A DNA stretch of 64,000 nucleotides from the NCBI RefSeq assembly GCF_016808095.1, contig NC_068971.1, positions 47,614,131 to 47,678,130 of the forward strand, read 5' to 3'. Shown in pieces: positions 20,701 through 34,502 of the stretch. A program made the position numbers and the translations under genes. The notes under the pieces are model-generated. The model was not told the origin of the DNA and did not search any database. It saw nothing but the letters and a program-made list of their open reading frames with translations. Source of the DNA: Vigna angularis (lineage: Eukaryota; Streptophyta; Magnoliopsida; Fabales; Fabaceae). Position 1 is the first letter of the stretch. Every line of letters starts with the position of its first letter.

Positions 20701-21320
20701 TTAAACTACTATTTTCCTGTTGCTAAAACCACTTTTTGTGGTGGCATGGCCGTTCTTTTCTTCTATCAGATAACTTCGTTAATGACACCATTAGTCAATG
20801 TTTTAGGGCTCAAATTATAAACATAAAATATGTTTCTAAGATTTTGCCTCCTATATTTTTAGTTTTTTTTTTCTCACACCTACATGTCTATCGCCATTTT
20901 ACAGTCGGCATTTTGGAAAGAGAGAGAAATCATCTTAATCGGCCATGACCTAAATTATGTACTTTTTTCCTTTAGTTGGGTAATAGTTGCCATTGCCAGT
21001 TCATTCCCTCTTTCTGAAGATTCATCCAAAAATGCAAAAAAGAAAACAAAACAACTTTGGCTTTGCTCACAAATTAGCCAGTGTTAGCAACGTGAGATTG
21101 ATGAATAAAGATGGAGTGAGAGAGACAAGCATGTGCCAAAGAGACAAAGAGAATCAATAAAATCAATTAAATTGAAAAAAAAACATATAACCTACAAATT
21201 AAATCTCTTTTAACAAAGGGGAAAAAAAGAAAGTTTCTTTAAAGTTTATTTGTCTAAAATAAACTATGAAAAACATACCTAAAAAAGTTATTAGAAGTTT
21301 ACATATTATATTATAGCATT

Positions 21321-21348
21321 AATATATATATATATACACACACACACA
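21321..21348. repeat. Compound (TA)n(CA)n microsatellite
   Basis: TA repeats run directly into CA repeats over about 28 bp. Confidence 0.9.
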
Positions 21349-22717
21349 TGTAGGCCATAGAAATGCTATGCATATCCATATTATTGATTGTCATTGAAAA
21401 TTATACCAATCTTTGTGTTTATAGTAAATAAAAGTAATAAATTATTATGAAAGTTATAAAATCTTAATAAAATTGTTCTAATAAATGACATACTAATGGC
21501 TATTCTTAATTTTTTGTAAAGAAAGATCAAGAATAGGAAGAGTATTTTGTTCTAACTGATCGCGGTCCTTTCATCTTTCGGCTAGAACAATAAGAAAAGT
21601 GGCAGCAAAGTTTAGATAGTTTCATTTATAATTTATAATCATTGGAGAGGATGGTTTTAACAATTTCCTCATAAAGGAGTTTTTCATTGGCTACCTCTGT
21701 ATTATTATTAGATTAAACTTGTTACAAATTATAAAATTGTGTTAAACTCCTTATTATACAAACATTATATTAAATTGTAATAAATTTAAAGTAATAATAA
21801 CAAATGTTGTGAGAAATATATGACAATTGTTAATGAAAATATATGTGAAAGTTGAGAAAAGTAGTGATATTATAAGGCAATGGGGATTTAAGAGTAGTAA
21901 TTAAAGATATTGCATGAATGGTAAGGTTTCTTGTGAATCCATCCCATGCTACTTTTCCAAATAGAGAGACAACTTTTGGACATGAGAAAGCAATTGCAAG
22001 TTGCAACATTGTGTGATGCATGCTACCAGCTGTCATATTCAAACCTTAAGACCGCCACTCTATAACTTCCATATGGTCCTGCCAACTTACTCCCTTAAAC
22101 AAAATTTTGGGCCAAACACAAAAACCAATTCTTACGATGGATCTGATAATTCAATCAAATAAATACTACCTTTCATCGATCACCAATAATACACACACTC
22201 ACTTTCTTTCACCGCAACATTAACTTCTTTTAAAGTACTTTAATAATACGCTTGCATTGCAATTACTAAACCTTATTCTAGCTCCACCTTTGCCAAACGC
22301 GTTCCAGGGTTGTCGAAAGCGATTTCGTATTTATAGTAATTTTGTGTATGCACGTAAGCAACGAACGTCTAACAGGTTCAAGGAGAGGACATCACATTAT
22401 ACTATATATCATATTAAAAAAACAAACCAATGGTTCATATATATTAATATTAAATATATAATAGACATACTCTAATTAATCCTCGTATATATACATTGTG
22501 TCATGGTCTCCTTCATATTACAGTGTACAACATACTTATGTGGCTTCCTCACACATACTCCAAAAGCAGCCCCACTCGTCGATCTTGAACGAACCACGTT
22601 ATCGTATCATCATGGCAACAGTTGCAGAACTTTCTTTTTCTTCATCGCTCTTGGACCGTGTGATTAGTTTCAACTTCATCATCATCATCATCATCTCACC
22701 GGTATCACACTCCTCGA

Positions 22718-22730
22718 CACGTGACACGTG
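22718..22730. promoter_or_regulatory. Tandem pair of G-box (CACGTG) motifs
   Basis: CACGTG occurs at 22718-22723 and again at 22725-22730, separated by one base (CACGTGACACGTG). G-boxes with ACGTG cores bind plant bZIP and bHLH factors. The pair lies about 90 bp past the protease stop codon and has no gene start near it, so a regulatory role is unproven. Confidence 0.3.
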
Positions 22731-22815
22731 ATATTTCCTTCGTACAAAAATCCCTAATTACCTACAGCTGACACACGTAAAGTACATGCACCAACACGTA
22801 TCTAAGGGTTTCCCT

Positions 22816-24192
22816 CTATGGAGCCAATCTGCTACAATCAGCCGCACCGAAACCAACTCTGCGATTGGCGAGATCAAACTCCACCCACAGATTCTGCTGA
22901 TGGAAATTCCCGATGATGTTACTGGCCGCACCCAATTTATCAGAGTTGCCAATCCCGACGCAGTGGACCCCGCCCTCCACGGAAGCCAGAACCCTCTCCT
23001 TGGGAATCACTATTTCCACGCCCTTCTCGAACTCAAACACCATGTCCCCTATCAGCCGTCCGATCTCAATCGCATTCCCGTCGAAGCACATGTCCGCAAC
23101 GCCACCGTACACGTAATCCTTCTTCATTCTGGACCCCACAGTCCTCACTACTTCCGCCCGCACCTTATCATAAGCCTCATTAACGAGGTAAGTAAACTCG
23201 GATCCGGAGTCAACCATGGTTTGACCCGACCCGCCAGCGTCGGCGTGAAAAACCGCCGGCGAAATGTTCAGTTTTCTGCCCCCGATTCTGACCCCCTGCA
23301 AGGCGACAGTATAAGCCAAGGGATCAAGATTTGGCATACGTTGACTCTGAGAAAAAGTCAACATTGGGATAAACCGAAACCGGAGAGAGTTCGGATTGTG
23401 GCCCAGGTAGAACGACCCGGTTGGAGTGGATCCAGGCCGGGTTTCTCGGGTGGGAACGCAGTAGGAGAATTTGGTAATTTTAGATTGTGAAGCGAAGGAG
23501 AGGCGTCCACGATTCATTCCCAAAATACCCCTGGGGTCGGTGGACTCAGTGGCGCAGCCGAGGATCAAAGGAGGGGTAAAAAGGGAACGAGAGAAAGTGA
23601 ATTTTTCTCTGACGAGATTTCCCTCGGCGTAGGTACCGTCGGCGTAGAAGTAGGAGTAGTGACAGAGGCGGTTCTGGTCGCAGGAAGTGGGGAGGGTAAA
23701 ATCGGGAATTCGTGGTTTGCAAACGGGGTGAGTACAGGGAAGATTAGAGAAAGTGGAGGAGCGAGAAGGATCAAAGGACACCGTTGGGGGAGGCACCTTG
23801 GGTGGTTTTCTGTGACACTGAATCCACGATAGTTGGCTTCCGGTGTCCAACACCATAGGCTGAACCTGCGGTGGGGTCCCAATGGGAAGGTTGACGATCA
23901 AAGCCATGGAGTAATTGAAGGTTAGCCTGTAGTTATACGGAGAAGAAGGCGAAGCGAGTCGCGTAGTATTTCTGGTGCGGTTGGAGTAGACAATGAGAGA
24001 GTCACGTAGCATCTTGGAGGCGGTGTTGGTGGAGAGAGGGAGTGAAGTGAGAGGGAAAGAGAGTGAGAATGAGGTGTGGTTGAGGTGCAAGGAGTTGTGT
24101 GCAGAGGAGAGAAGAGGAAAGAAGAAGACGAAGAGGAAGAAGAGGGTCGGAGTCATGATGATGTTAGTGTTTGTCGAAGGAGAGTATGGCAT
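22816..24192 (-). CDS. Nepenthesin-like aspartic protease (A1 family), 458 aa
   Basis: Intronless minus-strand frame, ATG 24192 to the stop at 22816. Hydrophobic N-terminus (TLFFLFVFFFPLLSSA) is a signal peptide; M13 at 24156 is an equally plausible start and puts it at the very N-terminus. The first catalytic site is VLDTGSQLSW (DTG at about 116-118) and the second is MVDSGSEFTY (DSG at about 328-330). Between them are the cysteine-rich nepenthesin-type insert (CTHPVCKPRIPDF, SCDQNRLCHYSYFYADGTYA) and LILGCATESTDPRGILGMNR. The C-terminus has NIIGNFHQQNLWVEFDL. Nearest known plants relatives in my judgement are the PCS1-like group of Arabidopsis (At1g66180/At5g37540 type). Expected to be a secreted endopeptidase of the endomembrane or apoplast. 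Complete, no damage seen. Confidence 0.93.
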   Translation of the reverse strand: MPYSPSTNTNIIMTPTLFFLFVFFFPLLSSAHNSLHLNHTSFSLSFPLTSLPLSTNTASKMLRDSLIVYSNRTRNTTRLASPSSPYNYRLTFNYSMALIVNLPIGTPPQVQPMVLDTGSQLSWIQCHRKPPKVPPPTVSFDPSRSSTFSNLPCTHPVCKPRIPDFTLPTSCDQNRLCHYSYFYADGTYAEGNLVREKFTFSRSLFTPPLILGCATESTDPRGILGMNRGRLSFASQSKITKFSYCVPTRETRPGSTPTGSFYLGHNPNSLRFRFIPMLTFSQSQRMPNLDPLAYTVALQGVRIGGRKLNISPAVFHADAGGSGQTMVDSGSEFTYLVNEAYDKVRAEVVRTVGSRMKKDYVYGGVADMCFDGNAIEIGRLIGDMVFEFEKGVEIVIPKERVLASVEGGVHCVGIGNSDKLGAASNIIGNFHQQNLWVEFDLANRRVGFGAADCSRLAP

Positions 24193-24208
24193 CGCAGGTT
24201 GTGATGGT

Positions 24209-24218
24209 GTATATATAG
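24209..24218 (-). promoter_or_regulatory. TATA box of the aspartic protease gene
   Basis: CTATATATAC on the minus strand, about 20-25 bp upstream of the first ATG (24192). This short distance favours the second ATG (24156) as the real start, since plant mRNAs begin about 30 bp after TATA. Confidence 0.6.
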
Positions 24219-27200
24219 GGGGGAGGAAGGGAAGAAATAAAGGCGAAAAGAAGACGCGTTTTGATGGGTTGAATGGGGTGGATGTGGTAATTCTATTTGG
24301 GAAATTTAGATCTATCTGCGTGTATGTATCTCTGCATCTTACGTTATGTTATGTTGTGATCCCACCCAATTAAATTTGGGGTGAGATATTTAAAGTTGGA
24401 AGGTGTGTCTTGCTCAGATGATTTTATAATTTCATTTATGTCCTATCATCTCTCTTTACGCCCCTTCTTTATTACCACGCTCCATACTTCTCACTATTCC
24501 GGATACTTCTCCACACCAAAACCACTTTTTTTTTATAAAAAAAAACTCTTAATTTTATTTCAATTATAGTATTTTCTTCTTTTAACATGTGCACCAATCC
24601 TATTTAATTTCATCCAACACGTTGTTATTAATTTTAGACGCATAATATATTTCGGTACTTTAAGAAGTTTGTGGTGTGTGAATTTTCCAATATTAGATAA
24701 ATAATTAAATATATATTTGTAGGATATGGTTGTGAGAAGGAAGGCGACATATGATGTTGGTGAAGAACAGCTGGTTCTTGGAAGAAGAAGTGGGTAACCC
24801 AACATTTGGCTACAGTAGTGGTACGACAGAAGGTGATGTATGCGTAGTGGTCAACTCCAGTTAGTGAAAAAGAAAGAGTCCTAAAGTGTTACATCCCCGC
24901 CAAAACATTTTCTAGACTTAAATAATACTTCTGTACTACATTTCTAATTTCAATTTTTTATATTTAATCTTTGACAAATATATGTAACAACAATTTTATT
25001 ATTTTTCAAATAGTTTTACTGTTCTCAAATTAATACTACTGTCATATAATTATTTTGTTTAAATATTTGTAGATATAGATGTACATATACTAATCCGTGA
25101 TACTAAATTATCGATAAAAATTAATATATTAATATTGTTAATTTAAAAGTGATAAAATAGTTATCAATGTTAAATCTATGTATTTATTAAATATTAAAAA
25201 TAATGAAAATAAATATAAAGTATGAATTTTATTATTGGTTCATTTTATATTTACCTAAACTTATTTAACCTTATTTTTTCTATAAGTGGATTGATCCCAG
25301 CTCATAAAGCAGTTACACTTTCCGCAGTTATTATCTTAATGCTATATTTCTTTAATTCGGTTGTTAGTCGTAATCCAAAAGGGACTTACTCAATAAAAAA
25401 AATTAAAAACCTCTCAAAAAATTTAGACAGAAATGTATAAAAAATATTTTTATATTTAAATGAAAACCCTATATTTATCTCACGCCTTATTCATTATTTA
25501 ATTTGTTACATGACAAAAAATTACAATTTTTTGAGGAAGAAATTCTTATGAGATTTTCAAATGTACTTGAAAATAGAAGAAAAATGAGGAGGATAGTTTT
25601 GTAAGAGAGTGAAATGGAAGATTGGAAATTCAACGAAAAGATGAGAGTTTTGGTTACACAAATGGTATAATGTTTGTCACATGCTTTTTTAGCTTTTCTT
25701 ATGGTTTCAAATACTAGCAAGAAGATCAACGGTAACATTGGAATTATATTGACATACATATAATGCAAAAAGGTTATACTTGGATTTGGGTTGCACATAG
25801 TAGCGAGAAATCCAATATAAGAATAACATACACAGAACTTCTTACAGGCAAGCTTGGAACACATTATTATGAGTTCGTGAAAATGATGTGATTTTTCACT
25901 ATATGGAGATTATGCATTAATTCGTTACTGACAAAAACGAATCTCAAAAAGAGAAATTAGAAAATGCGTGAATAAGTTTGGTTTTGTCCTTTTTGTAATT
26001 CATGTGAGGAAATTTCTGTATTCTTCTTCCTGAGCGCATGTAAACGAAAAATGAACAAAAAAATGTTGCGCTTAACTTGGGATAATAACAACTTTTCCAA
26101 CGTGAAAAAACATGGATGTCTCATAAAGCACATTGGCATGTATGTGACATGTGTGGAGGCTAAAAGAGACATTAAAATAAATGAATTTTCAAGGTTGGTA
26201 GGTTTGAATTACAAAGATAATGCATATTATAAAAGTTAGCTTGTAAGCCTCGCAAATTCGCAATTATATGAAGATGGAAATGATTCATCGAATAAAAATA
26301 GAACGATACAAGACGGTGCAAGTAAAAACGATAGTATTGCGGACCCTAATCTATAATATAATTGCATGTGCATACAATGTTATAAACAATATGGATATTA
26401 TGAAGACATTTTAAGCATTTTTTTCTACTTCTTAGTGAAAAACAGTGAATCCACCTTATCTAAAATAATGAGCCGCAAATTCATTTGTCCCAATTGGAAA
26501 TCCTATAACTTTTCCATATAATGTTTGCGTATTTTGTCACATTATAGAGTTCGTTTACTTTTTTTTATCAGAAAAATTTGTTTACTTGCATCTTACTCTG
26601 TACAGCTCACAGATTATGTCCCCCCGTTTCAATGCATGCGTTTGAAAAATTATCCGACAAAAGCTTGCAAATTATCTATTATTTTGTCACTATGTAAAAC
26701 AACCATCTAGATTGATAGCTATGTAACCCTCAGTAGGCGAAGCAATTTTCTACGAATTTTCTGTCCTGTTTAAAACAGTATTAAAATAGATAAAATTTCA
26801 TGTCTGGAAAATACAAAAAATGTTTTCAATACTATCGTACAAAAGTTTACTCAATTTTATTAAAAAATAAATATCAAGTTTGAAAGAGAGTAATTCGAAT
26901 TGAAATCACACGTGTCATTCCAGTGTAGAGATTGTTGAGTGGACAATGTATGTAGACAAAGAAACAAAATACAATAGCCAGTGGATGCAAAACTGAATAT
27001 TCATTGAACATCAAACAAATGATGTTGGATATCAAATTCCCAAACACATGTCAATGCATAAAGAAGCAATTCACGGGTCATATGAAACATTTTTGACCAA
27101 TAATCACCTGTTAGACTCTCCGTATAAAACTTGAAATTAACTAATTATAATACAATTTTTTAGTCTCTACATCAATATTGTCTGATTATATTTATATTAA

Positions 27201-30200
27201 AACTACTTATAAAATATTTGGAGAACAGTATGTATAAATTAATAAGAGAAGGATCGAACTATAAGAATATAATATAACACCAAACAAGAAATATTAATTA
27301 TAAACAATCGGTATGGGTTATGTTACGCAGCAAACATAGAAAAACAAAGATTATTCGCATATAGTTATAAGTAATCCTAAAAAAACTAAAAATATTAAAT
27401 AAAGAAATTGAAATATTAAGCATGTCTCAATCTATTATTCAACCTTTAATTTCTAAAAATTTCATATTAGTAACAAAAAGTTCTCAATACAGTTACATGC
27501 CAACCCATTGTTTAATTCCTAATAAGAATATAAAGCGGTAAAATTAGACTGCGCTGCAGTTGTGTGTATGTATATTGATAAATACAATTTTTACACACTT
27601 TTAATATGTATTTGAGCTTATTAATCATATGCTTATTTTTCAATAATGGAATTGGTTTCGATAAATAGCACTAAAAATTATTTGATCATAAAATAGCTTA
27701 ATGTTTTATATTTTAAATAACTTCGAATTTGGTCGGTGGATTGAGATAAAAGTTTAAGACAAAAAAGCACAAAGTAATTTTGGTTAAGTGACTACTACAA
27801 AAATAACGTGAAATGTAATATAAGAGGAGTTTATTTTTACTATTTTGAAAATCTGTAAAAAATTTCGATGATTTTATTAAAATTGCAGTTAAGTTTGATT
27901 TTTTAAAAGAAATTTTCAATAATTTATGAAAGAAACTGATGATAAGTGTTGAAACATTATTTTGTTTTTCACAATTCCTAATTCTCTTGAAATCGTGTTC
28001 ATCAATATTTTTGTTCTACTTCTTCCTTGATTCAATTATTCTTCATTTCACTGGACTTTCTTCTTCAGTTTATCTCTTCTTCACTTCAATTGTTCGTCTT
28101 TTATTATTGTTCGTAATTCATCCTTCCTTAATTACTGCCATAATTTTTTCATCGTCTTAACCTCATCTCAATTATTTTTTCTATCCCTTGCTCTCTTTCG
28201 AAAACTCTAAAAGTTAGGAAACCTCGTACCATCCAAATTTAAGGTTTTTTAATTTGTAACATTTTTTTTTCTGATCATTTAAATTAATCTTTTTGGGTTC
28301 ATATCTCATTTACTAATAGTTTTTATTTGCATGTATTCAAATGGTTGAAAAAGAAAATTTCAAACTTCAAAAATATTACACTTATTCATAACCCTAAAAT
28401 AGATGGTAGGAGGCTTGTTCTGAGACAGACGAAATCTTACTTCTTTTATTTGATTTTTATATAAACTAGTATCATATTTTGTTTTGTTTTAATCGTATCA
28501 ATTATTTCAAACGAGCAGTTTAATCATTAAAGTACTGAAATAAAATAAAAAAGAGTTAGGTTACAGTACATTGGTTTCGTCCATATAAATAAAAAAAAAT
28601 GATTATATTAATTTTGATTTAAAAACATTTTCTCTGTAAAATGTATAATTACTCTTAAGTTTCTGTGTTTGGACTTTAATGTGTGGTTTTATTTTTTATG
28701 TGTTTGATTTTATTTGTGGTTAAAATTTTCATATAACGAAATAAAAGAATGTGTAATCCACCAAAAACATATTTTGATGATAATTTTCCATTGTTCATTT
28801 CTTCGCAATTATGTAAAAAAATTATTTTATTGATTTAACGAATGTTAAATAATACATCTAGGTAAAGTGTTCAATAATTTTATTTTAAAAATTGACCAAT
28901 CCTGTTTCTTGTGCTTTTAATGGATTTTTTTTATCAAAAGAATCAACCATCACTGTCTTTATATCGATAGCAATATCATAAATTCTATTCCTCATTTATA
29001 TTTATTTCATAGTCCTAGAATTACAGTCCAAATTAACTGAAACGAAAATAGAAAACACTTTATTGTCTTGAATAAATGTTAAAAGATCATACATTCAAAA
29101 CTAATTAACCTATGTTATATATCTAACCCATCATTAGGGTTTCGATAATATAATTCCCCCTTTCTGACCAAACAAATTTCATACAGAAAAGTTTTACACT
29201 GTAAAATCATCTTTTCATAATTCACCTAGATGTCATTTATTGCTCTGTTCTCATCCCAGAAAAGAAACAATGGAATCAGAGGTACGCTGTTACTGGTAAA
29301 AATAAAATGTTTCATCAGATGACCCACTTAATCATTGATATTGGCAAGGTTGGAATTCGACCCTTTTCAAAACTGACATAGTTTTGTTTCAACATATTTT
29401 CATATAATTTTTTTATGTAATAAATATTTAAAAAGCTCAGTTTATAAAAAATTATCAATTTTAATTATAAATCATACGAAGTTTAATTATTGAGACTGGA
29501 TGTTCTAAAAGCACATGGTATTTTTCCCATACGAAATCTAATAATGGATATATAGGGAAGAAAAAAAAATGATAAACATTGACAGTGAAATTGGATTTAT
29601 AAATGTAATTATTGAATAAGTCAACAGAAGTTAGTTATATGTCTATGGATCACTTTGAAGAGACATTTCACTTCAAGCCATTTCCACTTGTAAATCATTG
29701 CTCTGTACAAACTTAGACCACCAGATATATCGTGGGACATCACATAAAATCATAATTAATATATTGCATAACATTCAATATCATGTAGCAGATGTCAGAG
29801 ATCATATATTTTCTTTTATCAATAGTATCTTTCAATTGACACAGGATGTTTGAGATAAACGTAGGTATCATTCAAATATATTTTATTTTTTAGAATAAGT
29901 TATTTATTTATATAATTTAGAAAATAATTAGCAATAAAGTATGATAAAACGTGAAATATAAGGATGAGTTTAGGTAAGTGGAAGTTAATTACGAGAAAGA
30001 AAACCGTATCTTACCGAATTCGAAAAATTTAAATGTAAGACTAAGTATGCGGTTAGATTAGATTTGATAAACAAATCATGATTATAAATAAATTTGAAAT
30101 GAATAATTGTGGTTGAATTGGTTAATGGACTAAAATTTTATGAATATACAATTTAATTTAAATTTAAATTTAAATATTTATAAATTTATAAATATATTTT

Positions 30201-31627
30201 TTATTTTTAACATGACACTATTTTGTTAAATATTAGTAGTGATTTATATAAAATAATTATTATTTTAAAATTATGCATGTCATTTTTTTAATAAAATATT
30301 TATATATTTATGTTATTTATTTAAAATAAAAATATTTTTTTATTAAAAAAATTATTTACTATAAATTCACAAATCGATTTTTTTTACTACATTAATCCGT
30401 AATTTGAACCATCCAAATTCAAGTAAATTAAACAGTGGAATATAAATTTTAAAATATTAAATTTAGATTAAAGATAAGACATTTGGTTGGAGTAAGTAGT
30501 CGATTTTCGAGATAGAGATGGAAAAGAAAGAAGATGAATGAATTACTAATGAATGGTCACAATCATGGACCAAGGTCAACCATGATCCCAGCACAGTATT
30601 TTTTTTGTCCTTACCAATTTTAACGTTTTCTTTTGCAATTTCTGATTATAAAAAAGCAGACATCATGACAGAAATTTGTAGCAGTAGATGTTTCCAACTA
30701 AAATTGAATATTAGATTAATACTTTTGATGATAACAGTAGTTAATATATATGTAAAAGTATTTTCATTGTCTGTAAGTGGGAGTAATGTTTCAATTTTAA
30801 ATTTATTGAGAAAATATTATTAGGATTAATTATTATTATATTGAATGTATTTTTGTTTTAAGTTTAAAGGTTAAAGAAGAAAAATAATGTTTAATCTGAA
30901 GGTTTACGAAGTGAATAAAATTTTGTTTGGATGTTTATGAAAAGAAGTTGAGTGATTGAAATAAAAAAAATAGTTAAATAAAAGGAAGTGTTGAATGAAG
31001 CTAAAAATGGGATGAGTATGTGGTCCATAGGAAGTGTTTGGATTGGCATGTGATTTGTTTCACAACCTCCTCAAACAACATGGACCTGTTCCCCCACCCA
31101 TCCTTTCTTTCACTTTCTCCTTATCTTTAGACAAAAGCAAAATCATCAACTGTTACTACTAACAAATCATACTTTTCTCATCAAATTTTATAAATAAAAC
31201 AAATTATTTTCTCTCTAATTAAAAACAAATTCTTTTGCAAGAACTCACAAAAACAATACTTGAAACTTTTAACAAAAACAACAACATTAATCATATTAAA
31301 CCTAATCAAAAGTAATCTCAAGAACAAATATAATAATTGAAACAGAGAAAGGTTTGTTATGATCAATAGTATAAGAAGCTTAAACAATTATTGTTTTTTC
31401 TACAATAACATGAGAATTATCAATTATACAATTTCCCATCTTCTTAGAATCTAAAATGATTAATTGAATGAGACACAAATCTTAGATTTTAGACAATCTA
31501 CACCTTTAAATATTCTAACAAAAAGTCTATATTTTTAAATACACGGACACGTGCATGGGAATATAAGAACAGGTGAAACAAATCGAGTACATTGGGATGT
31601 ATAAGAACATGGGAATATAAGAACAGG

Positions 31628-31629
<2 letters not shown>

Positions 31630-31721
<92 letters not shown>
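31630..31721. repeat. (TA)n microsatellite, about 92 bp
   Basis: Pure TA repeat, preceded by two copies of a GGGAATATAAGAACAGG word at about 31558 and 31612. Confidence 0.97.
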
Positions 31722-31724
<3 letters not shown>

Positions 31725-32581
31725 GATGATATAATAGATATTCAATAAATGTGGATTCGGTGGTCAATATCTAAGTGTTAGTTATTACTATGAGTGAAGT
31801 TTCATCTGATGCATTAAATAGCATAAAACTATATATTTTTACATGCCTTTGTTTATATATTAAAAGTGAAGTAGATACAAAAGAAATAGGAGCAAATAAA
31901 AGATGTTTTTAAAGTGTTAGATGGATTGGAGTAAAAAAGAAGAAGAAAAGAATTAAAAGAGAAAAAAATCTCTGCTAAATAAAATAGTGTAAAAAATGTA
32001 TTACGTAAAAATCTTTCTAAAACGAGTACTTTTTTTGCATTTTTTCTCTTCTTCTTCCTTTGCAGTGGTAGTGATGACATCAGTAATGACATTGGGTGTG
32101 TGGTGTGATACTGTAATGAATGATGTTCGGGTCTTTTCCTAGTATTGTGGTGGTGCAGTTAGTATTTATTAGGGTGCGGGAAGCAGTGGCCTCAAATTTG
32201 GAGGATAAGACTCAACTTATAATATGGGCTACGGAGAATTATTAGAGCCGGCCCTTATCCATTCGTTAATACATTTTTTTATTAGTATTCAATAATTAAT
32301 ACATATTATTATAAAAAAATACTTTTTAACCAAAAATAAGGTCCGGGGCAATTTAGAAACATTAATTTTCAAATTCTAATAATATACTGATAAATACAGA
32401 GACAAGATCCAGTTTTGTGCTGTAAGCATATAATAGTGAACACAGTAATAAATTATACAAAACTTTATTATTAAAGATAAATGAATCTTCATTATTTTAG
32501 CAAGCGCTATACCAATACGTGTTAGTTAGTGGACAAAAATTGATGTCCTGATGACCTTTTTATTGAAAAAAAAAAGAAAAT

Positions 32582-32688
<107 letters not shown>

Positions 32689-33149
32689 CAAGAATACAAA
32701 ATAATAGAATATTTAGTTCTCACATATGGACCAAATGTATTGGCAAATTTAGCCTTTGCTACTTCAAAAGAAAATTAGTAAGTTCAATACCATTTTTGGG
32801 TGAATTTGAGGTTCACATGCGCAAACCTGCAAGACAACATAACTGGTATAAATATTTCGTGTTTTTTTCTTTTTTTGATTTAATACACATATGATGCGAC
32901 GGTGAAAAGTTTTGAGATCTTTGATTTAATTTTGCTTCTTGCAAAGGGTTTCTCTGTACTTCTTAACACTTTTCCCTTTTGTTGATCAATACCTTTACGA
33001 ACTAAGCTGTTTTGTTATTCTCTTGCGTGCACTTTGATCAATGTTTCCTTGTTCGTTCCAAATTTAGACCAACAACGCTTTCTCCATGGTTTTTTATTTC
33101 CTAGGGTTAGTGGGTAGTTGGAAATTTCATAAAGTTCTTGTAAATTTTT

Positions 33150-34088
33150 TGGAGGTTAAGAGGTGATACGAGGGGAGGGGTGGCTGCTTGTGGCTTCAAA
33201 CAATTGCGAGATGTTTATGGAAAGTTCTTACTTAGTTTGGTATCAAAATACGGTTCCGCCACTGTGATTAATTTAATTGTGATGGTATGTTTGCTCACAA
33301 ATAGATAGAAGACTGAGGTTTGTGTGTATGCAAAATTTGAAAGCGAGAAGAGAAAAGGGGGAGAATGCTGAGTTGTCGTAGTTTGAGGTAACGCTATTGT
33401 TGCCTCAGTTCAAGATAGTTGTCTCAGTGGAAACACGTTCGCAGTATGTGACCATTTTGGTATGCACCATGATTTTGTCTTTTAATTGTCTTGAACTTTT
33501 TCTCCTTAGGATCCTTAGGGAACCAGGGAGTGAATGTGATGTTGTTGTACATTCTCCAAGCTGTTCTGTCATGCTATAAGGACGATTAGTGACAATAAGT
33601 TTTAACATTAATGTGATTGGAAATTGAACTTTTGTGTGCATGGTTTGTAGATCTTAGAAAGAAACCTGATTGAGTTGTAAAATTATATTTCTAAATCTTT
33701 AGATCTTCCCATTTTGTTAAATCAAAGATTTATTCATCTCAGAAAAAGAAGTCCATGTTTAATTTATGTGAGCCTCACCGAATTCCTCACTCTGATTTGT
33801 AAAGTCCCTCCACCTTGTTCTGTCTCTTTCTTTGGAAACAAAATGTGTAACTTGTTAGCAACATGGTTTGTCACAAACCCATAATTTATTTATTACTGAA
33901 TTTGTATCAAAAGGCCTTTTTATGGATATGATTCCATCTTGTTCCCTACTTGATTTTAAGTTCTGATACTAATCTCAGTCTTCTTTGTTTGACTTAGTCT
34001 TTGTGCATGACAAACTACAATTGACAGGAGCCTGTGACCGTAGAAGCCAACATTTCATTCATAGTCATCAGCTGTTCAGAACACTGAA
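33150..34088 (+). promoter_or_regulatory. Probable promoter, 5' UTR and leader intron of the GFA/CENP-V gene
   Basis: A good acceptor, TTGACAG|GAGCC, at 34021-34027 lies 60 bp before the ATG, and a matching donor, TTTGAG|GTAACG, is at about 33387. So the leader is probably split by a 640-bp intron (33388-34027). The 33150-33850 part exists as a second copy at 46450-47010, where the donor is conserved. The transcription start was not located. Confidence 0.45.
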
Positions 34089-34502
34089 ATGGATGCTGAA
34101 AAAGTGGTACACACTGGAGGTTGTCATTGTAAGAGTGTAAGGTGGAAAGTGGTTGCTCCATCCAGTGTTGTGGCATGGGATTGCAACTGCTCAAACTGCA
34201 ACATGAGAGCCAATACCCACTTCATTGTTCCTGCTGACGATTTTGAGCTTTTGGGGGATTCTGGGAAGTTTCTCACCACTTACACTTTTGGCGCTCAGAC
34301 TGCAAAGCACACATTCTGTAAAATCTGTGGCATAACATCGTTCTATTATCCACGCTCAAATCCAGATGGGGTCGCAGTTACATTTAGATGTGTTGACCCT
34401 GGAACATTGTCCCATGTTGAAATCAGACATTTTGACGGGAAGAATTGGGACAGCGCATATAATCAGACAGGTATCTCTTCATATTCAAAGGTGGAAAAGT
34501 AA
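34089..34502 (+). CDS. GFA/CENP-V domain zinc protein, 137 aa
   Basis: Single-exon coding frame from ATG 34089 to TAA 34500-34502. The zinc ligands of the GFA (glutathione-dependent formaldehyde-activating enzyme)/CENP-V family are all visible: GGCHC (C12, C14), DCNCSNC (C32, C34, C37) and FCKICG (C77, C80). The length fits a single stand-alone domain. Family members bind zinc in a fold first described in bacterial Gfa and in animal CENP-V; the role of plant homologues is not established, so I do not claim formaldehyde metabolism. No targeting signal, so probably cytosolic or nuclear. It converges with NDUFS1, whose stop is about 880 bp away. Confidence 0.93.
   Translation: MDAEKVVHTGGCHCKSVRWKVVAPSSVVAWDCNCSNCNMRANTHFIVPADDFELLGDSGKFLTTYTFGAQTAKHTFCKICGITSFYYPRSNPDGVAVTFRCVDPGTLSHVEIRHFDGKNWDSAYNQTGISSYSKVEK

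Larger units (their letters stand above)
16607..22815. other. Gene-poor AT-rich intergenic DNA
   Basis: No gene supported. It contains a decayed TRIM LTR-like stretch (17630-17760), a short fold-back near 19485-19568 whose arms are ATACATCAAATCATT and AATGATTTGATGTAT, and a TA/CA microsatellite. Open frames near 20400-21090 are short, lack coding character and overlap each other on one strand. The final kilobase is the 3' side of the aspartic protease gene. Confidence 0.5.

Noticed and set aside
22786..23490. 234-aa plus-strand frame over the aspartic protease
   Set aside because: Antisense shadow of the protease; the minus-strand frame has both catalytic motifs and a signal peptide.
25487..25864. 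125-aa minus-strand frame
   Set aside because: No recognisable domain and AT-driven composition (F, I, L, S rich); likely chance.
29340..29370. tRNA-like GGTTGGAATTCGACCC word
   Set aside because: It resembles a T-arm loosely, but no acceptor stem, D-arm or anticodon arm can be drawn around it.
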